A DNA stretch of 38,989 nucleotides, taken from positions 1 through 38,989 of the forward strand of contig JAFEEY010000004.1 of assembly GCA_018240865.1 (NCBI GenBank), written 5' to 3'. Source of the stretch: Pseudomonadota bacterium (GTDB lineage Bacteria > Pseudomonadota > Alphaproteobacteria > Sphingomonadales > Sphingomonadaceae). A program made the translations under genes and the position numbers. Shown piece after piece: positions 36,015 to 38,989 of this stretch; positions within the stretch are counted from its first letter, which is position 1, and each line of letters opens with the position of its first letter. The notes beneath the pieces are model-generated. The model had not been told where the DNA came from, ran no database searches, and saw only the letters and a list, made by a program, of their open reading frames with translations.

Positions 36015-38069
36015 ATGACCAAACCGATATCGCCGCCGGCCGCGGCGCGTAAAGAGCATCGTTTCAGCCATCATGGCGTGACGGTCGACGACCCCTATGC
36101 CTGGTTGCGCGACCCGAATTATCCCGAAGTGGGCGACGCCGAGGTGCTGGCGTATCTGAAAGTGGAGAATGCCTTCTTCGAAGCGGCGATGGCGCCGCAT
36201 CAGCCGCTGGTCGAGACGCTGTTCGCGGAAATGCGCGGACGGATCAAGGAAGCCGACCAGTCGGTGCCGCAAAAGGATGGCGACTGGCTCTATTGGCGGT
36301 CGTTCGACGAGGGCGCGCAATATCGCAAATGGTGGCGTTCGCCCGCCACGGGCGGCGACGCGGAACTGATCCTCGATGAGCCGACATTGGCCGAGGGCAA
36401 GGAGTATTTCCGTCTGGGCGGCATGGATGTGAGCCCGGACGGCCGCCTGCTCGCCTATGCTGTCGACGATAACGGCTCCGAACGCTTCACGATCCGGGTG
36501 AAGGATCTGGCGAGCGGCGAACAGCTTCCCGATGTGATCGAGGGCACGCTGGGCGGTTTCCTGTTCGCGGGCGACGGCCAGTCGCTGCTTTATGGCCTGG
36601 TCAATGAGCATTGGCGGATCGACGTCGCCAGGCTGCACGTGCTGGGCACGCCCGTCAGCGACGATATCGAACTATACCGCGAAGCCGATGACGGCTTCCA
36701 GGTCGGGCTGGGCCTGACCCAGTCGCAGAAATGGATCGCGATCGCCACCGGCGATCACGTCACCAGCGAAGTGCGGCTGCTGCCTTTCGACAATCCGCGG
36801 GCCACGCCGATCCTGGTCGCCGAACGCCTGCCGGGCCGCGAATATGATGTAGAGGAGCATGACGGAACGCTCTTCATCCGCACCAACGACACCCACACCA
36901 ATTTCCGCCTCGTCACTGCGCCGATCGACGCCCCAAGCGAATGGACCGAGCGGATCGCGCCTTCCGCCGATTTCTATCTGACCGACGTCACCACCTTCGC
37001 CGATTTTTTTGTGGTCGAGGGGCGCGAGCACGGCCTCGATCGCATCTACCTTCATGAATACGCCGGCGGCTCGGGCAAGCTGATCGACTTTCCAGAAGCG
37101 AGCTACGCGGCCGGGCTGGATGACAATCCGGAATATGCCGTTACCAAACTGCGCCTGTCCTACGAATCGATGGTCACGCCTGGCACGGTGCTCGACTATG
37201 ACGTGGCGACCGGAGCGCGCACCGTCCTCAAGGTGCAGGAAATCCCTTCGGGCTATGACGCCAGCCTCTACGCGACCGAACGGCTGGAGATAGCGGTACG
37301 TGACGGCGTCAAGGTGCCGGTCTCGATCGTCTACAAGCGCGATTTCGCTAAGCCGGGGCCGCTCTATCTCTACGGCTATGGCGCCTATGGCCTGGCGATC
37401 GAGCCGGGCTTCTCGACGTCGCGGCTGAGCCTACTCGACCGCGGCATGGCCTTCGCCATCGCCCATATCCGGGGCGGCGACGATCTTGGCCAGCAATGGT
37501 ATCTGGACGGCAAGCTTGAGAAGCGCGCCAACACGTTCAACGACTTCATCGACGTCGCGCGCGGGCTGGTAGGCCTGGGCTGGACACAAGCGGGCCGCAT
37601 CGCGATCGCGGGCGGCTCGGCGGGCGGCGAGTTGATGGGCGCGGTCATCAACGACGCGCCCGAGCTGTGGGGTGCGGTCGCCGCGCACGTACCCTTCGTC
37701 GACGTGCTGAACACGATGCTGGACCCGACCTTGCCGCTCACCCCCGGCGAATGGCCGGAATGGGGCAACCCCATCGAGGATAAAGCCGCGTTCGAACTGA
37801 TCCACGGCTATTCGCCTTATGACAATGTGAAGCCGCAAGCCTATCCTCCCCTGCTCGTCACCGCTGGCCTCAACGATCCGCGCGTCACCTATTGGGAACC
37901 GGCAAAATGGGTCGCGAAGCTCCGCGAGCTGAAAACCGACGACAATGTGCTGCTGCTCAAGACCAACATGGGCGCGGGCCATGGCGGCAAATCCGGCCGC
38001 TTCGAATCTCTGAGGGAAACGGCTGAGGAATTCGCCTTCATCCTGTGGCAGCTGGGGCTGGCATCATGA
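36015..38069 (+). CDS. ptrB: Oligopeptidase B-like prolyl oligopeptidase (S9A)
   Basis: A 684-residue serine peptidase without signal peptide. The N-terminal half is a beta-propeller (about 70-400) that admits only short peptides; the C-terminal alpha/beta-hydrolase carries Ser535 in AGGSAGGE, Asp621 in AGLNDPRV and His656 in GAGHGGKSGR. The starting 'HGVTVDDPYAWLRDPNYPEV' and the 'HIRGGDDLGQQWYLDGK' block are typical of oligopeptidase B, which cuts after Arg/Lys. The B-type name is preferred over prolyl oligopeptidase on these motifs; specificity residues were not checked in detail. The stop overlaps an ATG (ATGA) that opens a 21-codon mini-frame leading to the thioesterase. Confidence 0.92.
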   Translation: MTKPISPPAAARKEHRFSHHGVTVDDPYAWLRDPNYPEVGDAEVLAYLKVENAFFEAAMAPHQPLVETLFAEMRGRIKEADQSVPQKDGDWLYWRSFDEGAQYRKWWRSPATGGDAELILDEPTLAEGKEYFRLGGMDVSPDGRLLAYAVDDNGSERFTIRVKDLASGEQLPDVIEGTLGGFLFAGDGQSLLYGLVNEHWRIDVARLHVLGTPVSDDIELYREADDGFQVGLGLTQSQKWIAIATGDHVTSEVRLLPFDNPRATPILVAERLPGREYDVEEHDGTLFIRTNDTHTNFRLVTAPIDAPSEWTERIAPSADFYLTDVTTFADFFVVEGREHGLDRIYLHEYAGGSGKLIDFPEASYAAGLDDNPEYAVTKLRLSYESMVTPGTVLDYDVATGARTVLKVQEIPSGYDASLYATERLEIAVRDGVKVPVSIVYKRDFAKPGPLYLYGYGAYGLAIEPGFSTSRLSLLDRGMAFAIAHIRGGDDLGQQWYLDGKLEKRANTFNDFIDVARGLVGLGWTQAGRIAIAGGSAGGELMGAVINDAPELWGAVAAHVPFVDVLNTMLDPTLPLTPGEWPEWGNPIEDKAAFELIHGYSPYDNVKPQAYPPLLVTAGLNDPRVTYWEPAKWVAKLRELKTDDNVLLLKTNMGAGHGGKSGRFESLRETAEEFAFILWQLGLAS

Positions 38070-38131
38070 GATCCTCCCCGGCACGGGGAGGGGGACCGCG
38101 CGCGCAGCGCGTGGTGGAGGGGTTGCTGTGA
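38066..38131 (+). other. 21-codon mini-frame linking ptrB to the thioesterase
   Basis: ATG at 38066 overlaps the ptrB stop (ATGA), runs 21 codons through the left arm of a palindrome and ends at TGA 38129-38131, which overlaps the GTG start of the thioesterase (GTGA). The peptide is Arg/Gly-rich and looks like read-through of the repeat. It may carry ribosomes from one gene to the next. Confidence 0.4.
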
Positions 38132-38190
38132 ACTCGGAGACGCCCCTCCACCAGCCTGCGGCTGGTCCCCCTCCCCGTGCCGGGGAGGAT
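38071..38190. repeat. CCTCCCC-type palindrome inserted at the thioesterase 5' end
   Basis: Outer 27-base arms 38071-38097 and 38164-38190 (ATCCTCCCCGGCACGGGGAG and on) are perfect complements; inner arms TGGTGGAGGGG (38112-38122) and CCCCTCCACCA (38143-38153) also pair. The thioesterase GTG start (38128) sits in the loop and the right arm is coding. Confidence 0.92.
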
Positions 38191-38574
38191 TTCACTCTCG
38201 CCATCACCCCGACCTCTGCCGACATCGACGAGCTCGGCCATGTCAACAATGCCGTATGGGTGCGCTGGCTCCAGGATGTCGCGACCGCTCACTGGAACGC
38301 GGTCGCCGCGCCGGAGCATGTTGCGGCCTATATCTGGGTCGTGACCCGGCACGAGATCGACTATCTCGGCAATGTCGGGCCGGGCGAAACCGTGACCGCA
38401 CGCACCTGGATTCCGGATGCACCGCGCGGCGCCCGCTTCGATCGCTGCGTCGAGTTCACGGGCCCGGACGGCAGGGTGAAGGTACGGGCGAGGACCACCT
38501 GGGCGATCGTCGATCGCGGCAGCGGCCGCATCCTGCGCGTGCCGAAGGACGTGGCAGCGCCGTTCCTAGGCTAG
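38128..38574 (+). CDS. Acyl-CoA thioesterase, hotdog fold (YbgC/FadM type)
   Basis: A 148-residue protein. From residue 22 on it is a normal hotdog thioesterase: 'SADIDELGHVNNAVWVRWLQDVATAHW' holds the catalytic Asp and the GHVNN turn, and 'RHEIDYLGNVGPGETVTARTWI' the second conserved stretch. It should hydrolyse an acyl-CoA; substrate unknown. The N-terminus is odd: residues 6-21 (PLHQPAAGPPPRAGED) are encoded by the right arm of the palindrome and have no place in the family. No other start codon lies between the repeat and the conserved part, so this tail is probably made. Start GTG overlaps the stop of the mini-frame. The 3' end overlaps the opposing hydrolase by nine bases. Confidence 0.88.
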   Translation: MNSETPLHQPAAGPPPRAGEDFTLAITPTSADIDELGHVNNAVWVRWLQDVATAHWNAVAAPEHVAAYIWVVTRHEIDYLGNVGPGETVTARTWIPDAPRGARFDRCVEFTGPDGRVKVRARTTWAIVDRGSGRILRVPKDVAAPFLG

Positions 38575-38989
38575 AGCGTCAATTACCGCCCGGATCGCTT
38601 CGGGCGCGAACACCATTTCGATATGTCCGCAACCGATCTCAATCGCGCGATCGCAGCAATCCTGAGCGGCGGCGCTGTCGCCCGCGACGATGCCGTCGCG
38701 CCGCGACCAGATCGCGATCGTCTCCACCGGCGGCTTCTCATCCAGCACGCATGCGACCGGCGGCGCGTCGACCGGATGGCGGGCGACTAGCTCATAAATG
38801 CGCCAGACATTGTTGTTCTGGCGGGGATTGCCGGAGATCGGCGAGCCCAGCGTCACCACCTTGTCGACCAGGTCCGGCGCGCGCTTCGCATATTCTCGCG
38901 CGATCAGCCCGCCCAGACTCCAGCCGACCATCGCGACCGGTTTCCCACGCGAAATATAGCGGACACGCGCGTCGATCTCGTCAAGGAGG
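38566..38989 (-). CDS. Alpha/beta hydrolase, C-terminal part
   Basis: The gene enters from the right edge, where its 5' part is missing; about 140 codons are visible. The nucleophile elbow GWSLGG, the aspartate in SRRDGIVAG and the histidine in GCGHIEMVF give a complete catalytic triad, with 'REYAKRAPDLVDKVVTLGSPISG' after the elbow as in lipase/PGAP1-like esterases. It could be a lipase or esterase; the substrate is open. Its stop (complement of CTA, 38566-38568) lies inside the last codons of the thioesterase, a tail-to-tail overlap. Confidence 0.85.
   Translation of the reverse strand, partial: LLDEIDARVRYISRGKPVAMVGWSLGGLIAREYAKRAPDLVDKVVTLGSPISGNPRQNNNVWRIYELVARHPVDAPPVACVLDEKPPVETIAIWSRRDGIVAGDSAAAQDCCDRAIEIGCGHIEMVFAPEAIRAVIDALA

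Overview
The window is high-GC bacterial chromosome and reads as an alphaproteobacterium, most probably a sphingomonad (Sphingomonas or a relative). The support is the gene types: a zinc-free L36 of the alphaproteobacterial type, a DUF2093 protein, a large TonB-dependent receptor with an IVVTG-type TonB box, many secreted peptidases, and abundant palindromic repeats of the GTCATnCC type between genes. This placement is inferred from protein character, not from a search. Genes are tightly packed and none of the spaces between coding regions exceeds 300 bases. I see no rRNA, tRNA, CRISPR array, transposase, integrase or prophage gene, so this is core-like chromosome and not an island.

Layout, left to right. 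1-252 is the tail of a LysR regulator. 402-2045 (minus) is a secreted M49 (dipeptidyl-peptidase III type) protein, divergent from tryptophan 2,3-dioxygenase and a kynureninase-like PLP enzyme (2074-4153). Next come a Tat-exported PhoD-type phosphatase, a CorC/HlyC (CNNM) membrane protein, a small diguanylate cyclase (minus), and purE-purK (8006-9695). A minus-strand pair encodes an M16 peptidase and a small coupled protein, facing an M28 peptidase (13166-14803). A CLC channel with CBS domains (minus) is divergent from a MarR regulator, which is followed by clpB (17072-19651) and a sulfotransferase-like protein. A 1016-residue TonB-dependent receptor (minus) ends at a textbook terminator.

The right third holds a short exported protein, the minus-strand operon xseA-DUF2093-M23 lipoprotein (24862-27337), a membrane-anchored unknown, purD, a VWA (YfbK-type) protein and a membrane-anchored helix-hairpin-helix protein. 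Then on the minus strand lie gpmA and a coupled DUF4136 lipoprotein-M14 carboxypeptidase pair. A plus-strand run follows: rpmJ (L36), HAD phosphatase, EVE protein, a three-helix membrane protein, oligopeptidase B and an acyl-CoA thioesterase. A partial alpha/beta hydrolase enters from the right edge.

Functional themes are de novo purine synthesis (purE, purK, purD), tryptophan breakdown by the kynurenine route, protein quality control (ClpB), and an unusually dense set of peptidases (M49, M16, M28, M23, M14, S9) plus a TonB receptor, which fits a peptide- and polymer-scavenging lifestyle.

The most distinctive structural feature is two families of palindromic repeats in intergenic space. In one family the stems differ between copies but stay paired by compensatory changes. 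Several copies have been absorbed into genes: one encodes residues 6-21 of the thioesterase, one supplies the last 13 residues and stop of PurK, and others supply the sequence just upstream of start codons. I did not find an obvious new defence or biosynthetic system; the best candidates for something undescribed are the repeat domestication events and several coupled gene pairs containing unknown proteins.
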